Positions 16,391 through 24,942 of a DNA stretch of 64,000 nucleotides are shown here, one piece after another; position 1 is the stretch's first letter, and each line of letters opens with the position of its first letter. The stretch covers positions 960,001 to 1,024,000 of the forward strand of contig NZ_CP045404.1 of the NCBI RefSeq assembly GCF_009363715.1, in the 5' to 3' direction. Both the position numbers and the translations under genes were made by a program. The notes beneath the pieces were generated by a model. That model searched no databases. It saw nothing but the letters and a program-made list of their open reading frames with translations, and was not told the DNA's origin. The stretch is from Roseovarius sp. THAF9. Lineage in GTDB: Bacteria; Pseudomonadota; Alphaproteobacteria; Rhodobacterales; Rhodobacteraceae.

Positions 16391-17677
16391 TCAGACGCTT
16401 TCGATGCGCAGGGCGACGGGAGCGGAAGCGACGACATCGACCTGCGACAACGCCTCGAGCGCTGATGCCAGTGCAGATGGTGCGGTCTTGTGGGTGACGA
16501 TCAGCACCGGGGCGGTCGCCTCTTCGTGACGGTACTGGCGCATCCGGTCGATCGACACGCCGGCGTTGCCGAGGATGGTGGCGACCTTGGCCAGCGCCCC
16601 GGGCTTGTCGTGCAGCGCCATACGCAGGTAGTAGGGCACCGCCGCGGCTTCGGACGCGATGGCCGGTTTGCCGAGGTCGGTTGCAGGAATGCCGAAGGTG
16701 GGCAGCTGCACGCCGCGCGCGATGTCCATCACGTCGCCCATCACCGCGCTGGCGGTCGGCCCTTCGCCGGCGCCCGGGCCGCGCAGGACGATCTGTTCCA
16801 CGGCGTCGCCTTCGAGGACGACCATGTTGGTGCCGCCTTCAAGCTGGCCCAGCGGAGAATTTTTCGGCACCAGACAAGGTGACATGCGCTGTTCCAGCCC
16901 GCGCCCGGTCATCCGGGCGACGCCTAACAGCTTGATGCGGTAGCCCATGTCGGCGGCCTGCTTGATGTCGGCGATGGTGATTTTCTGGATGCCTTCAAGG
17001 CTGATGGCGTCGAAATCGACCTGGGTACCGAAGGCGATGGAGGCGAGGATGGCCAGTTTGTGGCCTGCGTCGATGCCGCCGACGTCGAGGTTCGGATCGG
17101 CCTCGAGATAGCCCAGCTGGTTGGCCTCTTCGAACACGTCCTCATAAGGCAGACCGGAGGATTGCATCCGGGTCAGGATGTAGTTGCAGGTGCCGTTCAT
17201 CACGCCCATGACGCGGGTGATCTCGTTGCCGGCTAGCCCCTCGGTCAGAGCCTTGATGACGGGGATGCCGCCCGCCACGGCGGCCTCGAAGCGCAGGGTG
17301 CGGCCTGCGGCTTCGGCCTGTTCGGCGAGGGCATGGCCGTGGATGGCCAGCATCGCCTTGTTGGCGGTGACCACGTCCTTGCCGGCGGCAAGCGCGGCCT
17401 CGGTCGCGGCCTTGGCGGGACCGTCGGAACCGCCCATGAGTTCGATGAAGACGTCGACATCGTCGCGGGTGGCCAGCGCCACCGGATCGTCTTCCCACTC
17501 ATAGCCCGATAGCGAGACGCCGCGATCCTTGTCGCGGGTGCGGGCGGACACGGCAGAAATCGCGATCGGGCGACCGGCGCGGGCCGCCAGCAGGCTGGCC
17601 TTCTGGCGGACGATCTTGACGACGCCGGCGCCGACGGTGCCGAGCCCGGCGATCCCGAGGCGAAGGGGGGTGGTCAT
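16391..17677 (-). CDS. hom: Homoserine dehydrogenase
   Basis: This enzyme reduces aspartate semialdehyde to homoserine with NAD(P)H, the branch point to threonine and methionine. The 428-residue protein has the nucleotide-binding GLGTVGAGV at the N-terminus, the central catalytic domain (VMNGTCNYIL, LGYLEADP, GIDAGHKLAILA) and a C-terminal ACT domain (from about 348, HDKPGALAKVATILGNAGVS) that normally senses threonine. An AAGGA ribosome-binding site precedes the ATG. It is the first gene of the minus-strand series running to recJ. Confidence 0.96.
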   Translation of the reverse strand: MTTPLRLGIAGLGTVGAGVVKIVRQKASLLAARAGRPIAISAVSARTRDKDRGVSLSGYEWEDDPVALATRDDVDVFIELMGGSDGPAKAATEAALAAGKDVVTANKAMLAIHGHALAEQAEAAGRTLRFEAAVAGGIPVIKALTEGLAGNEITRVMGVMNGTCNYILTRMQSSGLPYEDVFEEANQLGYLEADPNLDVGGIDAGHKLAILASIAFGTQVDFDAISLEGIQKITIADIKQAADMGYRIKLLGVARMTGRGLEQRMSPCLVPKNSPLGQLEGGTNMVVLEGDAVEQIVLRGPGAGEGPTASAVMGDVMDIARGVQLPTFGIPATDLGKPAIASEAAAVPYYLRMALHDKPGALAKVATILGNAGVSIDRMRQYRHEEATAPVLIVTHKTAPSALASALEALSQVDVVASAPVALRIESV

Positions 17678-17768
17678 GGGTGTATCCTTGAGATTTTGTC
17701 GAGGCGGGTTGGCTGGGGTTTAGCCGGTTGCGACAGGCCTTGCAACGCGGGTTTCGTGCTGCGCGAGA

Positions 17769-17814
17769 CCGTTTTCTTGAAAAGAAAACGGATCGAAATC
17801 TTTGAAAGATTTCG
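17769..17814. repeat. Two adjacent perfect hairpins
   Basis: The first has 10-bp arms (CCGTTTTCTT/AAGAAAACGG, 3-nt loop, 17769-17791). The second has 10-bp arms around a single central G (CGAAATCTTT/AAAGATTTCG, 17794-17814). They lie between the lipoprotein gene's end and the start of hom. They could stop lipoprotein transcription or be a dispersed palindromic element. Confidence 0.6.
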
Positions 17815-17834
17815 GGCGCGCGGAGTGGCGGATG

Positions 17835-18149
17835 TTATTGCGGCACGTCGATGGTGATCTTGCGGTCGAGCCGCGCCCGCGAGGTACCGTCGATCACGGA
17901 GCCGCGCAGGCGAGCGGCGCGGGCGCGCAGGGCGGCGACGCGGGCCTCGAGCATGCGGGTGGTCTGCTCACTGGCGCGCGGCGCGGCGACGCGGGCGCGC
18001 AGGTCCTCGACAGGCAGCAGGTCGGGATAGGGTGCGCGGCGCGTTTCGAGCGACGTGCCGTTGTCCAGTTCGGGGAACTGGGTGCATCCCGACAGCGCGA
18101 GGGTCAGCGTGAGGGCCGTGAGGCCTATGAAACGGCGCGTCGTCGTCAT
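17835..18149 (-). CDS. Small lipoprotein
   Basis: This 104-residue protein starts at 18149 (MTTTRRFIGL); a longer frame upstream adds only a polar stretch that would spoil the signal peptide. The signal sequence has a clear hydrophobic core and the lipobox LSGC, giving a lipidated Cys at about residue 22. The mature part is Arg/Ala-rich and helical (ARVAALRARAARLRG), perhaps a short coiled coil facing the periplasm. It is divergent from the TetR gene, and the palindromic operator lies between them, so it may be a target of that regulator. Function is unknown. Confidence 0.8.
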   Translation of the reverse strand: MTTTRRFIGLTALTLTLALSGCTQFPELDNGTSLETRRAPYPDLLPVEDLRARVAAPRASEQTTRMLEARVAALRARAARLRGSVIDGTSRARLDRKITIDVPQ

Positions 18150-18201
18150 GGTGCGTCTGTCATGCCACTGATCGCGGTCCACAGGCAAGCGGGGGTTTTA
18201 T

Positions 18202-18217
18202 CTGAACGGTCGTTCAG
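18202..18217. promoter_or_regulatory. Palindromic operator for the TetR-family regulator
   Basis: The sequence CTGAACGGTCGTTCAG has perfect 7-bp inverted arms around a 2-bp centre, the usual form of TetR-family operators. It ends 13 bases before the regulator's ATG and 53 bases from the start of the divergent lipoprotein gene, so bound repressor could control both. Confidence 0.75.
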
Positions 18218-18230
18218 TTACCTATATTGC

Positions 18231-18821
18231 ATGGCACGCACGCAAGGTTCGCATTCCAAGACCACAGGCCCGCGGGTGCGCGAGTCCGCGCTGCGGCTTT
18301 TCGCGCGGCACGGGTTTGCTGCCGTGTCCATGCGGCAGATCGCGAACGAGGTTGGGGTGCATGCGGGGGCACTCTACAATTATACGCCCGACAAGCAATC
18401 GCTGCTCTTTGACCTGATGCGCGAGCATATGGACGCGTTGTTGGCCGCATGGCAGGTCGAGGACCCCGGAGGCGCCAACGCCTGCGCCCGTCTGGAGGCG
18501 TTCACGCGGTTCCACATCCGGTTCAACACGCGGCGGGCCGATGCGGTTTTCGTATCTTACATGGAATTGCGGAACCTGACGGCCGAGAACTTTGAAGCTG
18601 TCACCGAATTGCGCCGGGTCTACGAAACCCGGCTGGAGGAAATCCTGCGCGCCGGGCAGTACGCGGGAGACTTTACCCTGGCCGAGCCGCGGATCACGGC
18701 GATGGCGGTCATCGCGCTGCTGACCGGGGTCAATACCTGGTATCGCGACGCGGGGCGGCTGAGCCTGGACGAGGTCGAGACGCTGTATTGGGACATGGTG
18801 CGCCGGATGGTCGAGGGATAG
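18231..18821 (+). CDS. TetR-family transcriptional regulator
   Basis: This 196-residue protein has the N-terminal TetR helix-turn-helix (about 15-60: ALRLFARHGFAAVSMRQIAN, then VGVHAGALYNYTPDKQSLLF) and a helical ligand-binding domain. The start at 18231 is preferred over the long upstream extension because it gives the family length and lies just after the operator. There is no clear Shine-Dalgarno before this ATG. The ligand is unknown; the nearby lipoprotein gene and itself are the likely targets. Confidence 0.88.
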   Translation: MARTQGSHSKTTGPRVRESALRLFARHGFAAVSMRQIANEVGVHAGALYNYTPDKQSLLFDLMREHMDALLAAWQVEDPGGANACARLEAFTRFHIRFNTRRADAVFVSYMELRNLTAENFEAVTELRRVYETRLEEILRAGQYAGDFTLAEPRITAMAVIALLTGVNTWYRDAGRLSLDEVETLYWDMVRRMVEG

Positions 18822-18906
18822 CGCCGGGCGGTGTGTTTCTTTTCGCACTCGCGCCGGATCTGCAATCCAGCTATCAGTCCGCAAACCGATCATGGAGACG
18901 GCGGCG

Positions 18907-19383
18907 ATGAACGACGACGAGGTATTGGCGGTCATGCAGGCATCGACGGGCCGGCGCGTGCTGGGCGTCGGCTGCCTGGGTCTTTTGGGCGCGGTGCTGA
19001 TCTGGATCGGGCTGACGCGAAGCTTCGACTCGCTGGCGTGGAAACTGTTTTTGGTTGTGCTGGGCGCGGCGGCGGTCTGGATGGGAGACGCGATGCGTCG
19101 CGCCACGGCGCAGAAGATCGAGCTGACGCGGGCGGCTGTGCGCAGCAGCGACGGCGAGGTGATCGTGGCGATCTCGGATATCGAGACGATGGACCGCGGC
19201 ATTTTCGCCTTCAAGCCGTCGAACGGGTTTCTGATCAAGGCGAAAACGAAAGCCCCGTCGCGGTGGCGGCCGGGGCTTTGGTGGCGGATGGGCCGCCGGA
19301 TCGGGCTGGGCGGGGTCACGCCCGGACATCAATCGAAAATGATGGCCGAGATGATCGCCGCCCTGATGGCAGACCGCGCCTGA
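18907..19383 (+). CDS. Small membrane protein
   Basis: This protein has about 158 residues and two hydrophobic helices near its N-terminus (RRVLGVGCLGLLGAVLIWIG and KLFLVVLGAAAVWMGDAM), followed by a cytoplasmic part with IELTRAAVRSSDGEVIVAI. The ATG at 18907 has GGAG nine bases upstream; an in-frame ATG at 18892 lacks a ribosome-binding site. The C-terminal part resembles small PH-like membrane proteins in pattern, but I cannot name the family. It is convergent with the Tad-like genes. Confidence 0.65.
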   Translation: MNDDEVLAVMQASTGRRVLGVGCLGLLGAVLIWIGLTRSFDSLAWKLFLVVLGAAAVWMGDAMRRATAQKIELTRAAVRSSDGEVIVAISDIETMDRGIFAFKPSNGFLIKAKTKAPSRWRPGLWWRMGRRIGLGGVTPGHQSKMMAEMIAALMADRA

Positions 19384-19391
19384 GTTGCGGA

Positions 19392-19973
19392 TTATTTCTG
19401 AAGCCCGCAGACCCCTTCGTAACAGATCTGGGGCGCGAAGCGGATTGCGCTGAACACCCGGGTTTCGATGGTCACGTCGTTGAGGCCGACGTTGAAGAGC
19501 GGATCGTAGGACGAGGTGGATTCAACCAGGATGATCTCTTCGCCGTCCGCGACGTCGGGCAGGGTAGTATGCGAGTCCTTGACCTGCGCGGTGGTCAGCT
19601 GGGCCATGGGGCCTGTGCCGCGCACCTCGGACCAGACGATGCCGTATTCGTCCTCGTCGGCGTCGTAGGACACGATCGATACGCGGATCTGGTTGACGCC
19701 GTCGTCGTTGGTGATCTCGTCAAACAGGATCTTGGCGTTGTCGAGATAAATCGAAGTCAGGCCAGCCGCCCGCGTTTCGCGTGAGATCATGTCCGCGATT
19801 GTGAAAGTGCCTTTTTCGCGGACGCTCTTGTAGCGGTGGATCTCGAAGAAGTCGAAGGTGGCGGCCATACCCCAGAAGAGCAGCGGCAGCGACAGGACGG
19901 ATTCGACCATAAGCGAGCCACGGGTTTCTTCCAGAAAGCTGCGCAGGGAAACTTTGAGACGGGCCATAAGCAT
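19392..19973 (-). CDS. TadE/TadF-like pilus assembly pseudopilin
   Basis: This 193-residue protein begins with a short basic leader, then ETRGSLMVESVLSLPLLFWG, the TadE/TadF pattern of a Glu before a single N-terminal membrane helix. The remainder is an extracytoplasmic domain. TadE/TadF are minor pseudopilins of tight-adherence (Flp) pili. It overlaps the next upstream gene by one base and is the last of three such genes, so all three are probably one operon. No tad ATPase, secretin or flp pilin gene is in the window. Confidence 0.82.
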   Translation of the reverse strand: MLMARLKVSLRSFLEETRGSLMVESVLSLPLLFWGMAATFDFFEIHRYKSVREKGTFTIADMISRETRAAGLTSIYLDNAKILFDEITNDDGVNQIRVSIVSYDADEDEYGIVWSEVRGTGPMAQLTTAQVKDSHTTLPDVADGEEIILVESTSSYDPLFNVGLNDVTIETRVFSAIRFAPQICYEGVCGLQK

Positions 19974-20509
19974 CAGTTCGGTTCCTGTACGAAAGCGGTC
20001 ATGGAGATAATCGAAGCCTCGCCGCTGCCATCCTTTTCAAGCGCCGAGCCCAGGAATTCTTCGGGGAAGAAGGGCTCGTACTTGTAGCAGGCACGCATCA
20101 GCATCAGCTGGTTGGCGACACCGGGCGTGAAGGTGCGTACGGGCTTGGCCGGTTCGGCTTTGTCGGTACAGTCGGCCGTCGTGTCCAGTGTTTGCAGGGC
20201 AAAGATGTTGGCCGGACGCATTTCCAACCGCAGCTTCTCCTTGCAGTTCAGAACCATGACGGCGTTGTCGCAGACAAGGTCCTTGATTTCGTCGTGCTGG
20301 GGTGCCGTGCCGGTCCCGAGGCGGACCTCGCGCACCGCGATGTCCAGGCCGCGTTCCAGCAGTGTGTGGCGCATCGTCACGAAACCCAGCTCGATCGACA
20401 TCATGATGAACGAAAGGTAGATCGGGAAGATGATGACGAACTCGACCGATGCCGAGCCACTCTCGTCCGCTCTCAGCCGACGTAGGGCCGTTTTGAACTT
20501 GCGTATCAT
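19973..20509 (-). CDS. TadE-like pilus assembly protein
   Basis: This 178-residue protein has the motif DESGSASVEFVIIFPIYLSF: a conserved Glu in SVEF at the start of the membrane helix, as in TadE-like proteins. The rest contains four Cys (about residues 83, 92, 117 and 144) that may form disulfides in the periplasm. It overlaps the upstream vWA gene by four bases (ATGA) and the downstream gene by one base, indicating translational coupling. Confidence 0.85.
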   Translation of the reverse strand: MIRKFKTALRRLRADESGSASVEFVIIFPIYLSFIMMSIELGFVTMRHTLLERGLDIAVREVRLGTGTAPQHDEIKDLVCDNAVMVLNCKEKLRLEMRPANIFALQTLDTTADCTDKAEPAKPVRTFTPGVANQLMLMRACYKYEPFFPEEFLGSALEKDGSGEASIISMTAFVQEPN

Positions 20510-22467
20510 TGTGTCAGCCTCAGGGATTGCACGTTGCCCGCGATCGAGCCGAACGCGTCGGAGATGTCGAGGCCATCAACCGCATAGTAGTAGGCGGTGC
20601 TATCCTCGACGGAGTCATAACCTGTCGCGCATTTCTTGAGCGAGCTTTCCGCAGTGCCGTCCTCGGTCACCTCGTAGCCGATCGTGTAGATCACCACGCC
20701 CTGGTCCTTGGCGGCGGTACAGATCTTGTTCATGCGCTCGTTCTTTTTGGTGCCGTCGATATTCGAGGCGGAGTTTTCGTACTCATGATAAGCGTCGTAG
20801 ATACCGGTGATGTCGCCATATTCGTCTGGAGACATCAGGCCCCAGGCCTCTTCCCAGCTGTAACGTTCGCGGGCGACGAAACCGTCCTGTTCATCGAGGT
20901 TCACGAAGTCCGTGCCGCTGATGATGCCGCCATCGGTGATGTTGATGTAATTCCAGTCATCCATCATCGCATCCCAGATGCTTTCCTCGAGCGTGCTGCA
21001 ATTGTGGTTTTCCCAGGCTGAGGGCGGAGGGCCCTCTTTGGTGCCATTGGTGCCGTGGCCTGCATTGATAAGGTCTTCGCAAGCGGCACCGGCGGTTTGG
21101 AGACCTGCCGCAAGCGCAGTCTGGAGCGTGGTCAGCAGACCGGCCGCATGCACACTGTCGGGGTCGCGCATCACGTAGCTTTCGTAGGTGACGCTTTTGT
21201 ATTTGCAACGGGCCCAGCTTTGGCTGCAGCGCCATTCGTTGCCGGAGCCGTACCAACGGTAGTTGGCATTGTAGATCCAGTAGGCGTAGTCGAACACCTC
21301 GTCCTGATACTCGACATAGAAGAGATCGGAGTTTTCGCCGCGGTATTCGCTGTCTTCGGGCAGGAAGTAGGTGGTGGAGTTTTCACCATCGCCCATCATC
21401 ACGATAATCTTCATCGTTTCGCTGTCCGAGTAGTCCACGGGCACGGTGGTGCCGGTCACGTCGCGGAAGGACGGGTCGAGCAGGGCTGCGCCCCATTTTA
21501 CGCCAAGGTCACCTGTGGTGTTGCCGTGGGCGATCATGTTTTCGATCTTGGTATGCAAGTCCGTCTCGGACGACGAGAAGGTCATGATGCGATAGCCATC
21601 CTCGGTGTAGCACGAGCGCCAGGGCCAGTTCAGGTTATCGAAATCGCCGAAGCGCGACGTGTAGATCGCCTGCGTCATCGGGATGAGTGACAGGTCATCG
21701 CTGGCGGCCGCATCGGTGGCGAGCGCCGTGCTGTCATAGTCGTCATCGTCGAAATTCAGGCAGTAGGAATAGTCATGGCGTTCATCGACCAGCAGGGCAT
21801 CGTAGATGTCCTCGCTTGGGGTCACGGAGGTGGAGAACGGCACGATCGAGATCACGGCGTTGCCGGGATCGACGGAGTCGAGGATCGTCGTCACGAATTG
21901 CTTCGCGGCCGTTTCGAGGTTGTCGATCTTGTCCTCGCCATTGGTACCGTTCTCGTTCATCGAGTTCGATACGTCGAGCACGAGGGCGATTTCCAGCTTC
22001 GGAACGCGCATCTGCGCCGTCGATTCCGCGCTGGTCGACAGGCGGTCCACGCCCGACAGTTTCATCAGGTAGGTATCCATGTCGAATTCGGCGCTGGCGG
22101 TCACGTAGGCCGAGTTAAGACCGATATCGATGTCGTCCTCGCCGATGGCGTTTAGGTATTGCGACATGCCCGCCTTGGCGAAGTAATCCTCGACCACTTC
22201 TTTTGCTTTTTCGTCGGACGAGGCGCCGGCTCCGGCCAGAACGGCGGAGTCGAGCGTTGCCTGCAGGTGGGCGCGGTGCATCTCGTGCCGCATCGAGTCG
22301 ACGCCCAAGCCAGCCATGACCAGCATGAACATGAAGATGAAGAGCGTCAGGATGATCATCGAGCCATCCTCGTCGCGGCGGAAATCCGAAACGCGGCGGC
22401 GCGCCATGGCGTATGTTGGCAGACAAGTGCTCTGTAGCGACCGTATTTTAAATTTCGACACGTTCAT
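20506..22467 (-). CDS. TadG-like protein with von Willebrand A domain
   Basis: This 653-residue protein starts with a TadG-type segment (DEDGSMIILTLFIFMFMLVM, one membrane helix, then a helical region with HLQATLDSAVLAGAG). It continues with a vWA domain from about residue 155, whose metal-ion site shows as DVSNSMN (DxSxS) with later TIGYEVT near the end. Such proteins are thought to help Tad pilus assembly or adhesion at the envelope. It is first in the three-gene operon with two TadE-like proteins. Confidence 0.88.
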   Translation of the reverse strand: MNVSKFKIRSLQSTCLPTYAMARRRVSDFRRDEDGSMIILTLFIFMFMLVMAGLGVDSMRHEMHRAHLQATLDSAVLAGAGASSDEKAKEVVEDYFAKAGMSQYLNAIGEDDIDIGLNSAYVTASAEFDMDTYLMKLSGVDRLSTSAESTAQMRVPKLEIALVLDVSNSMNENGTNGEDKIDNLETAAKQFVTTILDSVDPGNAVISIVPFSTSVTPSEDIYDALLVDERHDYSYCLNFDDDDYDSTALATDAAASDDLSLIPMTQAIYTSRFGDFDNLNWPWRSCYTEDGYRIMTFSSSETDLHTKIENMIAHGNTTGDLGVKWGAALLDPSFRDVTGTTVPVDYSDSETMKIIVMMGDGENSTTYFLPEDSEYRGENSDLFYVEYQDEVFDYAYWIYNANYRWYGSGNEWRCSQSWARCKYKSVTYESYVMRDPDSVHAAGLLTTLQTALAAGLQTAGAACEDLINAGHGTNGTKEGPPPSAWENHNCSTLEESIWDAMMDDWNYINITDGGIISGTDFVNLDEQDGFVARERYSWEEAWGLMSPDEYGDITGIYDAYHEYENSASNIDGTKKNERMNKICTAAKDQGVVIYTIGYEVTEDGTAESSLKKCATGYDSVEDSTAYYYAVDGLDISDAFGSIAGNVQSLRLTQ

Positions 22468-22793
22468 TTCTTTGACACCTCTTTGGACGGTTCCCGCCCC
22501 AGGAACGGATTAAATCCCTGCCTTTATCAAAAAGGTCTGTGGTCAAAATAAGGCGAAACCGGGATGAAATTGGCCCTATTGGCGCTGAACACGGGATAAA
22601 TCCTTCTGATTTTCCGGACTGTTACGGAAAAAGTAACAACGCTTCGATTCGGTGCCGTCTGGCGCGCTGCGGACGCGTTTCAAACGTGTCGGGCATCTAT
22701 GGTGGACAATTGGGACACTTCGCTTAACCATTGCGACATGCATGCGGGCTATGGGGAGTCGTGCCACATGCGCCAGAAGAGGGAGACCCGACC
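22468..22793. other. Divergent intergenic region upstream of TadG-like gene and gdhA
   Basis: No gene is seen in these 326 bases. They should hold promoters for the minus-strand Tad-like operon and the plus-strand glutamate dehydrogenase. A short hairpin TGTTAC/GTAACA with a 7-nt loop lies at 22620-22638. A GGGAGA ribosome-binding site precedes the gdhA ATG. I could not fix a promoter with confidence. Confidence 0.5.
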
Positions 22794-24227
22794 ATGAATG
22801 CACCAATCAAGGAGCCGACATTTCGCGAAAGCGTGGACCTGATGTTCAACCGCGCGGTATCGCTGATGGATCTGCCGCCTGGCCTGGAAGAGAAGATCCG
22901 CGTCTGCAACGCCACCTACACGGTGCGGTTCGGCGTGCGCCTGCGCGGGCAGATCCACACCTTCACCGGCTATCGCAGTGTGCATTCCGAGCATATGGAA
23001 CCCGTGAAGGGCGGCATTCGCTATTCCATGGCGGTGAACCAGGACGAGGTCGAGGCGCTGGCGGCGCTGATGACTTACAAGTGTGCATTGGTCGAGGCGC
23101 CGTTCGGCGGATCGAAGGGCGGATTGTGCGTGGACCCACGCGAATGGGACGAGCATGAGCTGGAGTTGATCACGCGGCGGTTCGCCTACGAGCTGGCCAA
23201 GCGCGACCTGATCCATCCAGCGCAGAACGTGCCCGCGCCCGACATGGGCACGGGCGAGCGCGAGATGGCGTGGATTGCCGACCAGTACCGCCGGATGAAT
23301 ACCACCGACATCAACAGTCGCGCCTGTGTGACCGGCAAGCCGGTCCATGCCGGCGGTATCCAGGGCCGGACCGAGGCCACGGGCCGCGGCGTGCAATACG
23401 CGTTGCAGGAGTTCTTCCGTCATCCCGAGGACGTGAAAGCAGCCGGCATGAGCGGGTCGCTGGACGGCAAGCGCGTGATCGTGCAGGGCTTGGGCAACGT
23501 GGGCTATCACGCGGCCAAGTTCCTGTCCGAGGAAGATGGCTGCAAGGTGATCGCGGTGATCGAGCGAGATGGCGGCCTTTACGACGAAAACGGGCTGGAC
23601 GTCGATGACCTTCGCAGCTGGATCGGAAAGCATAGCGGCGTCGACGGCTACCCGAAGGGCAAGTACATCAGGGACGGGTCGAAATACCTCGAAGAGGACT
23701 GCGACATCCTGATCCCGGCCGCGCTGGAAGGGGTGATCAACCTCGGGAATGCCGACAACATCAAGGCGCCCCTGATCATCGAAGCCGCGAATGGTCCGGT
23801 TACGGCGGGTGCGGACGAGATTTTGCGCGGCAAGGGTACGGTGATCATTCCGGACATGTATGCCAACGCCGGCGGTGTGACGGTATCCTATTTCGAGTGG
23901 GTCAAGAACTTGAGCCACATCCGCTTTGGCCGGATGGGCCGTCGGCAGGAGGAAGCGCGGCACGAATTGATCGTGCAGGAGCTGAGCCGGCTGGACGATC
24001 ACCTTGAAGGTGCGTGGTCGATGAGGCCGGATTTCAAGCAGAAGTACCTGCGCGGTGCGGGCGAACTGGAACTGGTGCGCTCGGGCCTCGACGACACGAT
24101 GCGCGCGGCCTATCAGACCATGCGCGAGACGTGGCACGCCCGCGAGGACGTGACCGACCTGCGAACGGCGGCCTATCTTGTGTCGATCGACAAGGTCGCG
24201 ACCAGCTATCGCGCCGCGGGCCTTTAG
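22794..24227 (+). CDS. Glutamate dehydrogenase (Glu/Leu/Phe/Val family)
   Basis: This enzyme interconverts glutamate and 2-oxoglutarate plus ammonia, linking nitrogen and carbon metabolism. The 477-residue protein has the substrate-binding KGGIRYSM and the catalytic-lysine motif APFGGSKGG near residue 104, plus the Rossmann motif GLGNVGYHAAK near 233. GGGAGA before ATG 22794 (MNAPIKEP) fixes the start; an upstream in-frame ATG at 22731 lacks family similarity. The coenzyme cannot be assigned with certainty. The following gene starts 10 bases after its stop. Confidence 0.93.
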   Translation: MNAPIKEPTFRESVDLMFNRAVSLMDLPPGLEEKIRVCNATYTVRFGVRLRGQIHTFTGYRSVHSEHMEPVKGGIRYSMAVNQDEVEALAALMTYKCALVEAPFGGSKGGLCVDPREWDEHELELITRRFAYELAKRDLIHPAQNVPAPDMGTGEREMAWIADQYRRMNTTDINSRACVTGKPVHAGGIQGRTEATGRGVQYALQEFFRHPEDVKAAGMSGSLDGKRVIVQGLGNVGYHAAKFLSEEDGCKVIAVIERDGGLYDENGLDVDDLRSWIGKHSGVDGYPKGKYIRDGSKYLEEDCDILIPAALEGVINLGNADNIKAPLIIEAANGPVTAGADEILRGKGTVIIPDMYANAGGVTVSYFEWVKNLSHIRFGRMGRRQEEARHELIVQELSRLDDHLEGAWSMRPDFKQKYLRGAGELELVRSGLDDTMRAAYQTMRETWHAREDVTDLRTAAYLVSIDKVATSYRAAGL

Positions 24228-24237
24228 GCGCGGACAC

Positions 24238-24849
24238 TTGGCCGCGACGGCGAAGAAGACCTGCCGCTGCGGCGTGGTCGAAGTGACACTCGCGGTGCCC
24301 GCCAGCGGGGCGGGCACCCGTGTCACGTGCTACTGCAAGGACTGTCAGACCGCGGCGGGCCTGTTCGGTCACGCAGACGAACTCCTGTCGCCCGGCGGCG
24401 GCAGCGAGATTTGGCAGACAACGCCGGATCGGGTCACGATCGACGCCGGGGCGGAGCATCTTGAAATCCTGCGCCTGTCGCCCAAAGGCTTGTTCCGCTG
24501 GCACGCACGATGCTGCGACACGCCGATCTTCAACACCATGTCGCGGGTGGCCTTGCCGTTTGTCGGCGTGGTTCTTCGGCAGGCAGAGTTGGATGGCGCT
24601 GCGTCCGGGCTGGGACGGTCGCGTTGCCAGGCGTTCACAAAACATGCAAGACCCGAGCCGGGCGCGCCCAAGTCCGACCGTGGATTTATTGGCGCAGGCC
24701 TGCGTGTTCTGAATCGTATGACTGGTGCGTGGACCAGCGGGCGGGCAAAGTCGAACCCGCTTCTAACTGAGGACGGTGCGCCGATCGCGCCTGTCTCGGT
24801 CATTCCGTTGGAGCAGCGCCAGCGGGCCACGCCTGACCACCTGCGCTGA
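24238..24849 (+). CDS. DUF6151/GFA-like zinc-site protein
   Basis: The product is about 203 residues if translation starts at TTG 24238, ten bases after the gdhA stop. Its cysteine layout, CRCG ... CYCKDCQ ... CCDTPI, is that of the GFA/CENP-V zinc fold and matches the DUF6151 group. Members of the GFA fold include glutathione-dependent formaldehyde-activating enzymes, but activity of this group is unproven. If formaldehyde handling applies, the sarcosine oxidase genes just downstream, which yield formaldehyde equivalents, would make sense of the position. Confidence 0.75.
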   Translation: MAATAKKTCRCGVVEVTLAVPASGAGTRVTCYCKDCQTAAGLFGHADELLSPGGGSEIWQTTPDRVTIDAGAEHLEILRLSPKGLFRWHARCCDTPIFNTMSRVALPFVGVVLRQAELDGAASGLGRSRCQAFTKHARPEPGAPKSDRGFIGAGLRVLNRMTGAWTSGRAKSNPLLTEDGAPIAPVSVIPLEQRQRATPDHLR

Positions 24850-24942
24850 ACGGTCCCGTCTCGCCGGTCGCGGGCGGAGGGGCCAGTTGCCATTCCCCTT
24901 CGAACTTGCTTCACTCGCGCCCCTGGCGATGGAGATGACAAT

